Source: Micromonospora musae (GTDB lineage: Bacteria > Actinomycetota > Actinomycetes > Mycobacteriales > Micromonosporaceae). Taken from it: DNA of 64,000 bases. The notes under the pieces are model-generated. The model was not told the origin of the DNA, made no database searches, and saw only the letters and a list, made by a program, of their open reading frames with translations. The translations under genes and the position numbers were made by a program. This document shows, one piece after another, positions 53,337 through 61,749 of the stretch (position 1 is its first letter; every line of letters begins with the position of its first letter). The stretch is from positions 496,001-560,000 of the forward strand of contig NZ_RAZT01000003.1 in the NCBI RefSeq assembly GCF_003626635.1, given 5' to 3'.

Positions 53337-54347
53337 ATGACGAGCGAGGCACGACTGGGACGGGGCGCCGGCAGGCCCGTGCGGGCGACCTGGTGGGTGC
53401 TGGGCGGGCTCGTCGTGGTCCTCGCCGCGGTGGGCGCCGGCCTCCTCTGGCGTCAGCCGCTCCTGATCGTCACGGTCGGCGTCGGCGTACTGCTGCCGGT
53501 GCTCGTCGGGATCCTCCGGCGTCGCCGGGTGGCGCTGACGGTGACCGTCCTGCTCGTCGGCCTGACCGGCGCGATCGCGGCGGTCGCGGTGCGCCTCGGC
53601 ACCACCTCGGACGAGGGGCCCGGTCTGGGCGCGGCGCCCATGAAGATCGAGACCGTGGCGTACCGCGCCGAGGCCGTGCTGGACGGCGACACGCTCCGGC
53701 TCGACGAGGAGATCAGCGGCAAGGAGCTGGGCGTCGACGCCACCTGGGTCGCCGAGTTCGGCTGGCGACTCGACCGGACGGTCGACGGCGTCTCCGTCTA
53801 CCGGCGCGGCCGGGATCTCCCGTTCCGCGCGGCGTCCCCAGCGTTCTCCGAGGTCGACCTGCCGATCACGCTCGGCCGCCGGCCCGACGGGGTGCGGCTG
53901 ATGCCCGGCGAGGGGTCGCTCACCACGATCAGCGCGCCGAAGGGCGCGCTCGGGGTGATCGCGCCGGCACCGCAGGGGCTCGTGGACGCGCCGCGCCGCC
54001 AGGAGGTCGCCACCGTAGCGCTCGACGCCGAGAGCGAAACGGTGCTCGTCACCGTACGGGCCCCCTGGCTGCGCAACCCGCTCGGTCGAAACCTCGACGA
54101 CTTCTTCTCCTGGGGGCCGGCCGCCTGGCTCGTCGGCGCCGCCACGACCGTGCTCTCGACGATCGTGGTCACCCGTCTGACTGGGGGCGTCGAGCGGCTG
54201 CTCGGCGGGGTGCTGGGCCGGCTGCGCCCGCAGGGGGCGGCACCACCCTCCGTTCCCGTGCCGGCGCAGACCTCCACCGTCCCGTCCCGCCGTCCACCAC
54301 GGGCCGGCGTCGCGGGGCTGGTCCGCCGACGCCGGACCCGCCGCTAG
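53337..54347 (+). CDS. Membrane-anchored hypothetical protein
   Basis: 336 residues. Three N-terminal membrane helices (TWWVLGGLVVVLAAVGAGLL, LLIVTVGVGVLLPVLVGI, VALTVTVLLVGLTGAIAAVA) are followed by a beta-rich domain of about 180 residues (MKIETVAYRAEAVLDGDTLR). A fourth helix (AWLVGAATTVLSTIVVT) precedes a basic, Pro-rich tail RRRRTRR. Unknown family. The TAG stop lies in the CTAG where inverted-repeat element B starts, exactly as for panB and element A. Confidence 0.75.
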   Translation: MTSEARLGRGAGRPVRATWWVLGGLVVVLAAVGAGLLWRQPLLIVTVGVGVLLPVLVGILRRRRVALTVTVLLVGLTGAIAAVAVRLGTTSDEGPGLGAAPMKIETVAYRAEAVLDGDTLRLDEEISGKELGVDATWVAEFGWRLDRTVDGVSVYRRGRDLPFRAASPAFSEVDLPITLGRRPDGVRLMPGEGSLTTISAPKGALGVIAPAPQGLVDAPRRQEVATVALDAESETVLVTVRAPWLRNPLGRNLDDFFSWGPAAWLVGAATTVLSTIVVTRLTGGVERLLGGVLGRLRPQGAAPPSVPVPAQTSTVPSRRPPRAGVAGLVRRRRTRR

Positions 54348-54511
54348 GGCGCGTGTCGAAGTCCTCGGTCGAGCCGAGGCGGAGTCCAGGCGGCGGTCCG
54401 GCAAGGCGGGGATTCGTTCGGATACCGGTGTCGTATCCGGACGAAGCGCCGACGCCGCCGGTCGTCGTCTGGGCCCGCCGCAGGCCGGCCAGGGACTTCG
54501 ACACACGCCCT
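54346..54511. mobile_element. 166-bp inverted-repeat element, copy B (MITE-like)
   Basis: Terminal inverted repeats AGGGCGCGTGTCGAAGTCC (54346-54364) and its complement at 54493-54511 (18 of 19 matching). Central hairpin ATTCGT-N2-GGATACC, loop, TATCC-N2-ACGAA at 54,412-54,445. It shares internal blocks AGGCGGCGGTCCGGCAAGGC and GGATACCGGTGT with copy A (14,245) in the same order and spacing, but the termini differ. Between it and the next gene only about 35 bp remain. Confidence 0.75.
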
Positions 54512-54546
54512 GGGCGACGTACCCTCGCCCGGTGGGAGGAGGCACG

Positions 54547-55056
54547 ATGAGCACCAGCACCACCGGGATCGCCATCGCCGCGATGGACGACCGGCACGCC
54601 GACGCCGTGCTCGCCATCTACCGGCTCGGCATCGCCACCGGCGACGCCACCTTCGAGACCGAGCCACCCGCCTGGGACCACTTCACCGCCACCCGGCTAC
54701 CCGGGCACCGGTGGGTCGCCGTCGACCCGACCGGCCGGGTCCTCGGCTGGGTGGCCTGCTCGCCCGTCTCCGAGCGGTGCGTCTACGCCGGCGTCGTCGA
54801 GCACTCCGTCTACGTACACCCCGACGCCCACGGTCGAGGCGTCGGCCGTGCCCTGCTGGAAGCGCTGATCGCCTCCACCGAGCGGGCCGGGATCTGGACC
54901 ATCCAGTCCGGGGTCTTTCCGGAGAACACCGCCAGCCTCGCGCTCCACGCGGCCTGCGGCTTCCGCACCGTCGGCATCCGCCGACGCATCGGCCGCCAGC
55001 ACGGCGTCTGGCGCGACGTGACGCTCATCGAGCGCCGCAGTCCCGTCGTCGGCTGA
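54547..55056 (+). CDS. GNAT-family acetyltransferase (phosphinothricin acetyltransferase-like)
   Basis: 169 residues from ATG 54547 (GGGAGGAGG upstream). Family features: ATFETEPPAWDHF, VVEHSVYVHPDAHGRGVGRA (acetyl-CoA loop) and IQSGVFPENTASLALHAACG. The pat/bar-like group acetylates small amines, including phosphinothricin or methionine sulfone; the function here is open. Its last 360 bases are overlapped by the antisense reading frame of the phosphotransferase gene. Confidence 0.9.
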   Translation: MSTSTTGIAIAAMDDRHADAVLAIYRLGIATGDATFETEPPAWDHFTATRLPGHRWVAVDPTGRVLGWVACSPVSERCVYAGVVEHSVYVHPDAHGRGVGRALLEALIASTERAGIWTIQSGVFPENTASLALHAACGFRTVGIRRRIGRQHGVWRDVTLIERRSPVVG

Positions 55057-55971
55057 TCGCGGGCCGGTCAGCGATCCCGCGTCGTCGAGGATCCCGGTCA
55101 GCCGGGCCCGGCACTCGCGTACGAACGCCGGGTAGCTGTCCCAGTAGTAGGAGACCCCGCTGACCGCGACGGCGACGGCCCAGGCCCGGGCGCGCAGCCA
55201 GGTCACCTCGTCGAGGCGGGTGCTCTCCCAGTAGGCCGCTCTCGCCTCGGCGGGGAGGTCCCACACGGTGGCGTGCTCGGCATCGGGGTGGCCGACCGAG
55301 AGACCGCCGAAGTCGATGATCGCGTGGAGCCGGCCCTCGTGCGCCAGGAGATTGGCGGGCCGCAGGTCCCCGTGCAACCACTCCGGCCGGCCGGTCGGCT
55401 CGGGCAGGCGCAGCGCGTCCCGCCACATTCGTTCCAGCGCCGCGACGTCGAGCTCGAGGCCGCTGATGCCCCGGCAGTCCGCGAAGCTCCGGGTGACCCA
55501 GCCGTCGCACGGCTCCAGCGCGCCGCCGCGGTACCAGCTGAGATCACCCTCGCGGGTCGCGCCCATCAGGTCGGTGGAGTGCAGGCTCCGCACGGCCGCC
55601 GCCAGGTCCCGACCGAAGGTCGACCAGTCGGTGACGCACCCCGGCCCGAGGACCTCGCCGTCGATCCAGCGGTACACGGCCCAGGCGACCGGGAAGGCGG
55701 CGGCCGGCTCGCCGGCGTGGACCGGCTCCGGGACCCGGCAGGGAAGGTGCGGCGCCAGCCGGGGAAGCCAGGTCCGCTCCTTGCGCAGCGCGTTCGCCTT
55801 CTCCGGGGTACGCGGCAGCCGTACGAGCAGCTCGTCACCGAGCCGGTACATGGTGTTGTCGGTTCCCGCCCCGGCGAACACGACGGGCAGGTCGGCCCAC
55901 TCCGGCCGTTGCTCCTTCAGCAGTGACCGGACGACGTCCTCGTCGACCCGGATCTCGTTCTCATGCAACAT
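54697..55971 (-). CDS. Aminoglycoside phosphotransferase-family protein with antisense-extended C-terminus
   Basis: Kinase-fold APH protein. Motifs: VVFAGAGTDNTMYRLGDELL (N-lobe), WLHGDLRPANLLAHEGR (catalytic HxDxxxxN), AIIDFGGLSVGHPDAEH (DFG metal site). Family similarity ends near 55,085 at FVRECRARLTGILDDAG, giving about 295 residues. The frame then runs without a stop to 54,697, directly antisense to the acetyltransferase gene, adding about 125 Asp/Ala/Gly-rich residues. Either the natural stop was lost or the extension is real. ATG 55971 is the best start (GTG 55974 also possible). It may phosphorylate an antibiotic or a metabolite. Confidence 0.8.
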   Translation of the reverse strand: MLHENEIRVDEDVVRSLLKEQRPEWADLPVVFAGAGTDNTMYRLGDELLVRLPRTPEKANALRKERTWLPRLAPHLPCRVPEPVHAGEPAAAFPVAWAVYRWIDGEVLGPGCVTDWSTFGRDLAAAVRSLHSTDLMGATREGDLSWYRGGALEPCDGWVTRSFADCRGISGLELDVAALERMWRDALRLPEPTGRPEWLHGDLRPANLLAHEGRLHAIIDFGGLSVGHPDAEHATVWDLPAEARAAYWESTRLDEVTWLRARAWAVAVAVSGVSYYWDSYPAFVRECRARLTGILDDAGSLTGPRSADDGTAALDERHVAPDAVLAADASADADGAEAAGRVEREAGGVLRKDPGLDGPDPGPLGGGDQRFQQGTADASTVGVGVYVDGVLDDAGVDAPLGDGRAGHPAEDPAGRVDGDPPVPG

Positions 55972-56058
55972 CACCCGACAGCTTCCCGGCCGGGCGCGGG
56001 CGATGCCAGTGGTTATCCGGCTCCGGGTGGACGGGCCGGCACGTCCGGGCGTCGCCGA

Positions 56059-56568
56059 CTACTCGCCGACCGGGCCGCCCGCCAGCTCCGTCACGATGTC
56101 CAGGTGCCCGAGATGGCGGGCGTACTCCTGCAGGAGGTGGAAGAGCACCCGCTCCAACGGTGGTGGCTCGGCGCCCGCCCAACGTTCGCTCGGCGCTCCG
56201 CGTACGTCGAGTCCGGTGCCCGTCACGACCGCGCGGGTGTGCGCGCCCTGGGCACGCAGCGCGGCCAGCAACTGCTCGCGGCTCTCCTCCGGCGCGACGT
56301 ACCACCGGTCCGCACGCCGGTCGCCCCACGGGTCGCCGACGTCGCGCCCCTGGAAACCCCATTCGATCCAGCGCAGCTCCACGTAGCGCAGATGCTTTGC
56401 CAGTTCCAGCGGCGTCCAACCGGAGGGCAGCGTGCTGCGGCGCATCTCCGCCTCCGGCAGCGCGGAGAGCTTCGCGACCACGCTCTCCCGGAAGTAGTCG
56501 AGGTAGCGCAGGAACACCTCGGCACGTCCGGCGGCCGGCACGGTGGGTTCGGGGAACTCGACGGTCAC
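56059..56568 (-). CDS. DinB-family protein (DUF664, mycothiol transferase-like)
   Basis: 169 residues. Metal-site helices: LELAKHLRYVELRWIEWGFQ and LLQEYARHLGHLDIVTELAG (H-x-x-x-H). The middle YVAPEESREQLLAALRAQG is typical. Second such protein in the window (see 46,081) and only distantly similar to it. GTG 56568. Substrate unknown; a thiol-S-transferase role is inferred from family. Confidence 0.9.
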   Translation of the reverse strand: MTVEFPEPTVPAAGRAEVFLRYLDYFRESVVAKLSALPEAEMRRSTLPSGWTPLELAKHLRYVELRWIEWGFQGRDVGDPWGDRRADRWYVAPEESREQLLAALRAQGAHTRAVVTGTGLDVRGAPSERWAGAEPPPLERVLFHLLQEYARHLGHLDIVTELAGGPVGE

Positions 56569-56639
56569 TTGGCCATTATCGGTTGATCACGGCCGACCCG
56601 CCCGTCGGCGGTGCGGCGCGACAGGAATAATTCCGCGGC

Positions 56640-57350
56640 ATGCGGGGGCGGATCGGCGCGGCCGGACGGTGGTACGTGAAACGTCGGCTGCTCGTCCGCT
56701 GGGCGCTCGCCGTGCTGGTCGTCGGCGCGGTGCTGGTGGGCGGCGCAACGGCGGCGAGCGTGGCGTGGATCCGCGGCGGCGCGGAGGGTCACCTCTACGA
56801 CGAGTCCGGGGTGCCGGATGCGCCGGTCGCCCTGGTGCTGGGCACCAAGGTGGACGCGAACGGCAGCCCGTCACCGTTCCTCGCCGCCCGGCTGGATCTC
56901 GCCCGGAGGCTCTTCGAGGCCGGGAAGGTACGGGCGGTGCTGGTCTCCGGCGACAACATGAACGCCGACTACGACGAGCCCGGCGCGATGCGGCGCTGGC
57001 TCGTCGACCGGGGCGTGCCGGCCCGGAAGGTGGTGCTGGACCGGGCCGGTTTCGACACGTACGACTCGTGCGCGCGAGCGAAGCGGATCTTCGGGGTGGA
57101 GCGCGTCACGGTGGTGACCCAGTCGTTCCATCTGCCCCGAGCCGTGGCGTTGTGCCGGCGCCTCGGCATCGACGCCAACGGCGTGGGCGACGAGAGCGCC
57201 AGGGGGCAGCACGCCGGGCGCTGGCGCGTCAGCTCCACCCGCGAGTACGGGGCGTGCGTGAAGGCGGCGCTGGACCTGCTCTCCGGCCGGGACCCGGACC
57301 GCCTCGGCCCGCGTGATCCGGGCGTCGACGACGCGCTGCGCGACGACTGA
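56640..57350 (+). CDS. SanA/YdcF-type membrane protein (DUF218)
   Basis: 236 residues. One N-terminal membrane anchor (LVRWALAVLVVGAVLVGGAT) is followed by the DUF218 domain: ALVLGTKVDANGSPSPFLAA with the catalytic-type motif, ARLDLARRLFEAGKVRAVLV, SGDN, DYDEPGAMRRWLVDRGVPA, and VVTQSFHLPRAVALCRRLGI. E. coli SanA of this type affects vancomycin sensitivity at high temperature; the exact activity is unknown. ATG 56640. Confidence 0.9.
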   Translation: MRGRIGAAGRWYVKRRLLVRWALAVLVVGAVLVGGATAASVAWIRGGAEGHLYDESGVPDAPVALVLGTKVDANGSPSPFLAARLDLARRLFEAGKVRAVLVSGDNMNADYDEPGAMRRWLVDRGVPARKVVLDRAGFDTYDSCARAKRIFGVERVTVVTQSFHLPRAVALCRRLGIDANGVGDESARGQHAGRWRVSSTREYGACVKAALDLLSGRDPDRLGPRDPGVDDALRDD

Positions 57351-57378
57351 CGGCCTTCGGCGCCGGGATCGGGTCCGG

Positions 57379-57792
57379 TCAGGCGGCCTCGCCGACCTCG
57401 TACGGGTGGACGTCGTCCGGGTCGTACGGCTCGGCGGCCAACTCGACGGCCTGGGCGGGCCCGTCGGCGTAGTAGACGTGGGCGCAGCGGGGCAGGACGG
57501 TGACGAGGTCGCCGGCCTCCAGGGTCGCCTGGCCGCGCTCGCCGGACTCCAGGTCCTCGTATACGGCCCGGAGCCGCCCGCTGATCACGTAGAGGATCTC
57601 GATCTTGCGCTCGTGGTAGTGGTTCCCGCGTGGCCTCCCGGTCTCGGGCAGGAACTCCAGATAGGCGAGGTACCGGTAGGTCCCGCCGTTGACGATCCGG
57701 GCGAACTCGCCCGCCGGCGACTGGAGCCGCCCGCCCTCGTCGGGGAGGGGCGGCGCGGTCACCGTGAGCCGCCGAACCTGCACCTTGTTCAC
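57379..57792 (-). CDS. Cupin-domain protein
   Basis: 137 residues. Cupin motif 1 HYHERKIEILYVISGRLRAV (metal ligands from HxH and E) and motif 2 LEAGDLVTVLPRCAHVYYAD. Single-domain cupins bind a metal and act as isomerases, dioxygenases or sensors; the acidic tail EPYDPDDVHPYEVGEAA is unusual. GTG 57792. Substrate unknown. Confidence 0.88.
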   Translation of the reverse strand: MNKVQVRRLTVTAPPLPDEGGRLQSPAGEFARIVNGGTYRYLAYLEFLPETGRPRGNHYHERKIEILYVISGRLRAVYEDLESGERGQATLEAGDLVTVLPRCAHVYYADGPAQAVELAAEPYDPDDVHPYEVGEAA

Positions 57793-57909
57793 ACGATCAT
57801 GCTAGGCACCGGGGGTGCACGGACCGTGAACGACCGGGGTGGCCGTCGTGCGCCTCCACGGAAGAGGGACTGGGCGTGTGCCGGTCGGCAGAGCGGGAAG
57901 GCCGTTCGG

Positions 57910-58173
57910 ATGACCGACCCATCGGAGCGGGCCCGACGCGCACTTCGCCGCATCCACGAGGCTGCCGTGCGGCACCGGGACCTCGAGCTGCACCGGGCGG
58001 CCGAGGAGATCGCCCGGTCGGCCCAGGCGAGGGAGCTCGATCCGGGGCCCGTCGAGTCGTACCGCCCCTGCCCGGTCTGCGGCGCCGAGCCGGGACAGCT
58101 CTGCATCAACATCCCCGGCCGCCCCGTGGCACCTGGGGAGATGCACCCGGAGCGGACGAAGGAGGGGCCGTAG
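57910..58173 (+). CDS. Small zinc-knuckle protein
   Basis: 87 residues from ATG 57910. A helical N-terminal part (ERARRALRRIHEAAVRHRDL) and a C-terminal CPVCGAEPGQLCINIPGRPV motif ending HPERTKEGP. The CPxCGAxPGxxC...GR..H pattern is typical of small actinobacterial and actinophage zinc-finger proteins. Function unknown. Confidence 0.75.
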   Translation: MTDPSERARRALRRIHEAAVRHRDLELHRAAEEIARSAQARELDPGPVESYRPCPVCGAEPGQLCINIPGRPVAPGEMHPERTKEGP

Positions 58174-58356
58174 GGAGTCTGGGCTCCACCCCAGTCCCCA
58201 TCCCGCACAGCCGCGGCTGTGTGACCCTGTTCACTGCAGAAGACGTTATGCGGCGGTGTCTGCCGTTTTGGCATCCCTCTTTTATGGCGTGACTCCCACC
58301 CGGAATCAGCCTTTCCACCTGGCTCAACCCGAAAAGACCGCGGGGAACCCCCTTGC

Positions 58357-58384
58357 GCAATGGTCAAGAAACGTTGACCATTGC
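58357..58384. promoter_or_regulatory. Perfect 11-bp inverted repeat, probable ArsR-type operator
   Basis: GCAATGGTCAA (58357-58367), 6-bp spacer GAAACG, TTGACCATTGC (58374-58384). It ends 4 bp before the ATG at 58389, so bound repressor would block translation-start-proximal transcription. Likely autoregulation of the regulator/transporter operon. Confidence 0.75.
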
Positions 58385-58388
58385 TCGC

Positions 58389-58925
58389 ATGCCTGCCGAT
58401 GAGCTTCCCGAGACGTTTCACGTCACCACGCACGAGCAGCTACGTGCCGTCTCCAACCTCACCCGTCACCGGATCATGGCCGTGCTCCGCTTCGAGCCCG
58501 CAACGATCACCCAGATCGCCGAGCGGGTGGGCCTCGCGAAGGGGAGTTCCAGCTATCACGTGCGGCTACTGGAGCGGGCCGGCCTGGTGAAGGTGGTACG
58601 GACGCGGAAGGTGCGCGGTGTCACCGAGCGGTACTACGCGATGGCCGCGCGGTCGATCGTGCTGCCGGATCCGGGGGAGGGCGGGCCGGATGTGCTGATG
58701 CGCCATGCGGTGGCGGACCTGGAGGCGTCGCCGGTGGAGGGGCGGCACGTACGGATGGCGCATCTGCGGCTCACCGAGGAGCAGTTCGCCGAGCTGGGAG
58801 CGCGGCTGCAGGCACTGGCGGACGAGTACCGGGAGCTGTCGAATCCGTCGCTGCCGGACGCCTCACTCGTCTTCGCACTCTTCCACCCGGCGCGGGGCCA
58901 GCAGGCCGAAGGGGAGGCCAAATGA
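58389..58925 (+). CDS. ArsR-type winged-helix regulator
   Basis: 178 residues from ATG 58389; a TTG start at 58353 would read through the palindrome and is unlikely. The HTH segment is HEQLRAVSNLTRHRIMAVLR, then TITQIAERVGLAKGSSSYHV and RLLERAGLVKVVRTRKVRGV. The C-terminal half is helical (RLTEEQFAELGARLQALADE). It probably represses the downstream MFS gene, whose ATG overlaps this stop by 4 bases (ATGA). Confidence 0.92.
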   Translation: MPADELPETFHVTTHEQLRAVSNLTRHRIMAVLRFEPATITQIAERVGLAKGSSSYHVRLLERAGLVKVVRTRKVRGVTERYYAMAARSIVLPDPGEGGPDVLMRHAVADLEASPVEGRHVRMAHLRLTEEQFAELGARLQALADEYRELSNPSLPDASLVFALFHPARGQQAEGEAK

Positions 58926-60214
58926 CCTCAGACGCGAGGAAGCTGCCAACCGGGTTCGGGCGGCTGTGGACCGCACAGACGGTGTCCTCGCTCGGCGACG
59001 GGGTGATGCACGCTGCCCTGCCGCTGCTCGCGTTGACGGTGACGCGGGATCCGATGGCGCTCGCCGTCGTCGCGGCCGCCGGGACGCTGCCCTGGCTGCT
59101 CTTCGGCGTGCTCGGCGGCGCGCTGGTGGACCGCTGGGACCGCCGACGCACGATGTGGATCGCGGACACCGCGCGTGCGGCGCTGCTCGCGATACCGGCG
59201 ACCGCCGCCGCGCTCGACGTGCTGAGCGTTCCGCTGCTCGCGGCCGTCGCCTTCCTGCTCGGCCTCGGCGGGCTCTTCTTCGACACGGCCGCCACCGCGT
59301 ATCTGCCGGATCTGCTCCGCCGCGATCCCGCACTCCTGGAGCGCGCCAACTCCCGCCTGCGCGGCGCCCAGACCGCGATGTCCGGCTTCGCGGGGCCGCC
59401 TGCGGGCAGTGCGCTGCTCGCGCTCGGGCGGGCGGTTCCGCTGCTCGCCGACGCGCTGTCGTTCGCGCTCTCCGCCCTGCTCGTACGGTCGCTGCCCGCC
59501 ATGTCCCGACCCGTGCCTGAGGTCCGAGAGTCGCTGCTTCGGCAGGCCCGCGCCGGTGCCTCGTACGTCTTCCGGGACCGGTTGCTGCTCGGGCTCGCGC
59601 TGCGCCCGGCGGTCGGGAACGTCGCCTTCCTCGCCGTGGAGACCGTCCTCGCCCTCTTCGCGCACGACCGCCTCGGCATCGACACCTACGGCTTCGGCCT
59701 GCTCCTCACGGCGGAGGCCACCGGCGGTCTGCTCGGGGCGGGCATCGCCACCTTCCTCGGCCGGCGACTCGGCACCGGCACCGCACTGACCTGCACGGCC
59801 GCAGTCGAGGGCCTTGCCATCCTGGGGCTTGCCGCCGCCCCGAATCCGTACGTGGCCGGGCTCGCGCTCGCCGTCTGCGGAGCGGGCATGGGCGCCACGA
59901 TGGTGCTCGCACCCTCCCTGCGGCAGGCGATCGTCCCGGCCCACCTGATGGGTCGGGTCGCCTCCACCTCCCGGATGCTCGCCATGTGCGCCGCCCCGTT
60001 CGGCGCCTTCCTCGGCGGCTGGCTGGCCACCACCTACGACGTGCGCACCCCGCTCTACGCCGCCGCCGGCCTCCTCCTCGCCATGACCGCCGTCACGGCG
60101 ACCATGACCAGCAACCGCCGGGTCGAGGCGGCGCTACGTGATTCTTCCGACCGTCAGCGTTCGGCAGAGAACAGCCGCCCCGCCCGGGTCGCCGACGCGG
60201 CCGTCTCTGCCTGA
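58922..60214 (+). CDS. MFS transporter (macrolide-efflux-like)
   Basis: 430 residues, 12 predicted helices. The N-terminus GFGRLWTAQTVSSLGDGVMH (the LW..q.vSslGd motif of the MFS_3/Mef-type group), LVDRWDRRRTMWIADTARAA for loop 2-3, and GAGMGATMVLAPSLRQAIVP later. Mef-type exporters extrude macrolides or other lipophilic drugs; the substrate here is unknown. Co-translated with the ArsR-type regulator. Confidence 0.92.
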   Translation: MTSDARKLPTGFGRLWTAQTVSSLGDGVMHAALPLLALTVTRDPMALAVVAAAGTLPWLLFGVLGGALVDRWDRRRTMWIADTARAALLAIPATAAALDVLSVPLLAAVAFLLGLGGLFFDTAATAYLPDLLRRDPALLERANSRLRGAQTAMSGFAGPPAGSALLALGRAVPLLADALSFALSALLVRSLPAMSRPVPEVRESLLRQARAGASYVFRDRLLLGLALRPAVGNVAFLAVETVLALFAHDRLGIDTYGFGLLLTAEATGGLLGAGIATFLGRRLGTGTALTCTAAVEGLAILGLAAAPNPYVAGLALAVCGAGMGATMVLAPSLRQAIVPAHLMGRVASTSRMLAMCAAPFGAFLGGWLATTYDVRTPLYAAAGLLLAMTAVTATMTSNRRVEAALRDSSDRQRSAENSRPARVADAAVSA

Positions 60215-60263
60215 TCGGCACCACCCGCCAGCTCCGAAGTCACGACTGCCGGAAAGGCATCAG

Positions 60264-61043
60264 ATGCTCTACTCGACCGCACGCGTCGTCACCGACCGCC
60301 CCCACCGCTACATCAAGCAACTGGTCTCACACATGGGGCGCAAGGTGCCCACCGAACTCGACGAGGATCGCGGGTCCATCACGTTCAGCCTCGGCAGCTG
60401 CCTGCTCGTGGCCTCGACCGCCCACTTCGACATGATCGTCAAAGCCGGCACGGCGGACGCGATCGCGGCGGTGGAGGACACCATCACCCGCCACCTGCTG
60501 CGATTCGCGACCAGGGACACGCTCACCGTCGACTGGCTGCCCCTGGTGCGGCCGGCCACAACGGAGGACGACGCCGGTCTCCTCGCCCTCGACCGCGCGG
60601 CCTGGACCACCGGGTCCGGACTCCCCTCCACCCGGACCGACGAGCGAACGGCCTACTTCGACGAACGACGCAAGCCCGAAACCCACCTCGTCGCCACTCT
60701 CGGCGGCCAGATCGTCGGCACCGTGAGTACCCACCAAACGACCCGGTTCCCGGAGGGGGCTCACGTCTTCGGCCTGTGGAACCTCATGGTGGCCGAGCAA
60801 GCCCGCCGGATGGGTATCGCCTCAGCCCTGCTTTCGGGCGCCGAACGCCTTGCCGGCGCACAGGGCGCGAAGAAGATCGGACTGCGCGTCCTGGCGACCA
60901 ACACCGGTGCCATATGGCTCTACGAACAGCACGGTTATGCCGTCGAAGGCCGATACGTCGACGAGTTTCTGATCGACGGCGCTTACGTCGATGACCTAAG
61001 CCTGGGCAAGCGCCTGACGCCGCCCTCGCGAGGGACTGTCTGA
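60264..61043 (+). CDS. DUF2218-GNAT fusion protein
   Basis: 259 residues. Residues 1-95 are DUF2218 (ARVVTDRPHRYIKQLVSHMG, then ITFSLGSCLLVASTAHFDMI and DTLTVDWLP). From residue about 97 a GNAT acetyltransferase follows (LVRPATTEDDAGLLALDRAA, MVAEQARRMGIASALLSGAE, RVLATNTGAIWLYEQHGYAV). DUF2218 proteins are usually alone and occur near siderophore uptake genes. GGAAAGG lies before ATG 60264. It stands 49 nt after the MFS gene, so it may belong to that operon. The fusion suggests the DUF2218 part supplies substrate binding for an acetylation. Confidence 0.85.
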   Translation: MLYSTARVVTDRPHRYIKQLVSHMGRKVPTELDEDRGSITFSLGSCLLVASTAHFDMIVKAGTADAIAAVEDTITRHLLRFATRDTLTVDWLPLVRPATTEDDAGLLALDRAAWTTGSGLPSTRTDERTAYFDERRKPETHLVATLGGQIVGTVSTHQTTRFPEGAHVFGLWNLMVAEQARRMGIASALLSGAERLAGAQGAKKIGLRVLATNTGAIWLYEQHGYAVEGRYVDEFLIDGAYVDDLSLGKRLTPPSRGTV

Positions 61044-61094
61044 GCGAAGAGGCAACAACCCTGGGTTCGGGCGGGTTCTGCCTGGTCGTCAAGG

Positions 61095-61166
61095 GGTGGG
61101 CGCGGCAGGTTTCGAACCTGCGACCCCTCGCTTGTAAGGCGAGTGCTCTCCCACTGAGCTACGCGC
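61095..61166 (-). tRNA. tRNA-Val(TAC)
   Basis: 72 nt on the minus strand, all arms complete: acceptor GGGCGCG/CGCGCCC with discriminator A, D arm GCTC-AGTGGGA-GAGC, anticodon arm CTCGC-CTTACAA-GCGAG with anticodon TAC, variable loop GGGTC, T arm GCAGG-TTCGAAA-CCTGC. It decodes GUA, a rare valine codon in this genome. No CCA encoded. No integration signs next to it. Confidence 0.97.
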
Positions 61167-61248
61167 CCGGAACGCCCGTGCGGCGGGCCGGTGGCTGGCA
61201 AGCTTACCTGCTCGCCGCCGGCCCGGTCGCACGGCGTGGCCGGATCGC

Positions 61249-61713
61249 TCAGCCGGCGGTCTCGGCCAGCGCCTTGCGCCAGTTCTGCTGGTCGCGCGAC
61301 TCCCCCGGCATCGTCATCTCGGCGTACCGGACGACCCCGGTTCCGTCGATCACGAAGGTGCCCCGGTTGGCGACGCCGGTGACCTCGTTGAAGACTCCGT
61401 ACGCCTGGGCGACCGAGCCGTGCGGCCAGAAGTCGGCGAGCATCGGGAAGTGGTAGCCCTCGCGGTCCGCCCACACCTTGTGGCTGTAGACGGAGTCGAC
61501 GCTGACGGTGAGCACCTGGACGTCGTCGTTGGCGTACTCGTCGAGGTTGTCGCGGATCTCCGCCAGCTCGCCCTGGCAGATGCCGGTGAAGGCGAGCGGG
61601 TAGAAGACCAGCAGCACCGTGCGCCGACCGCGGAAGTCGGAGAGCCGTACCTCCTGGTTGTTCTGGTCCTTCAGCACGAAGTCCGGCGCCTCGGCGCCGA
61701 CGGCTATCGGCAT
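61249..61713 (-). CDS. ahpE: 1-Cys peroxiredoxin, AhpE type
   Basis: 154 residues. Peroxidatic Cys in YPLAFTGICQGELAEIRDNL (P-x3-T-x2-C site with I before C), no resolving Cys visible, VQVLTVSVDSVYSHKVWADR, FPMLADFWPHGSVAQAYGVF and RGTFVIDGTGVVRYAE. It reduces hydroperoxides, probably with mycothiol or mycoredoxin as electron donor as in mycobacterial AhpE. GAGGAG before ATG 61713. Confidence 0.93.
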   Translation of the reverse strand: MPIAVGAEAPDFVLKDQNNQEVRLSDFRGRRTVLLVFYPLAFTGICQGELAEIRDNLDEYANDDVQVLTVSVDSVYSHKVWADREGYHFPMLADFWPHGSVAQAYGVFNEVTGVANRGTFVIDGTGVVRYAEMTMPGESRDQQNWRKALAETAG

Positions 61714-61749
61714 GCGTGAACTCCTCGCGTCGGGACGGCACGAGCCACA

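Noticed and set aside
61095..61166. tRNA-Val as an integration site
   Set aside because: No repeat of the tRNA 3' end, no integrase and no composition shift next to it.
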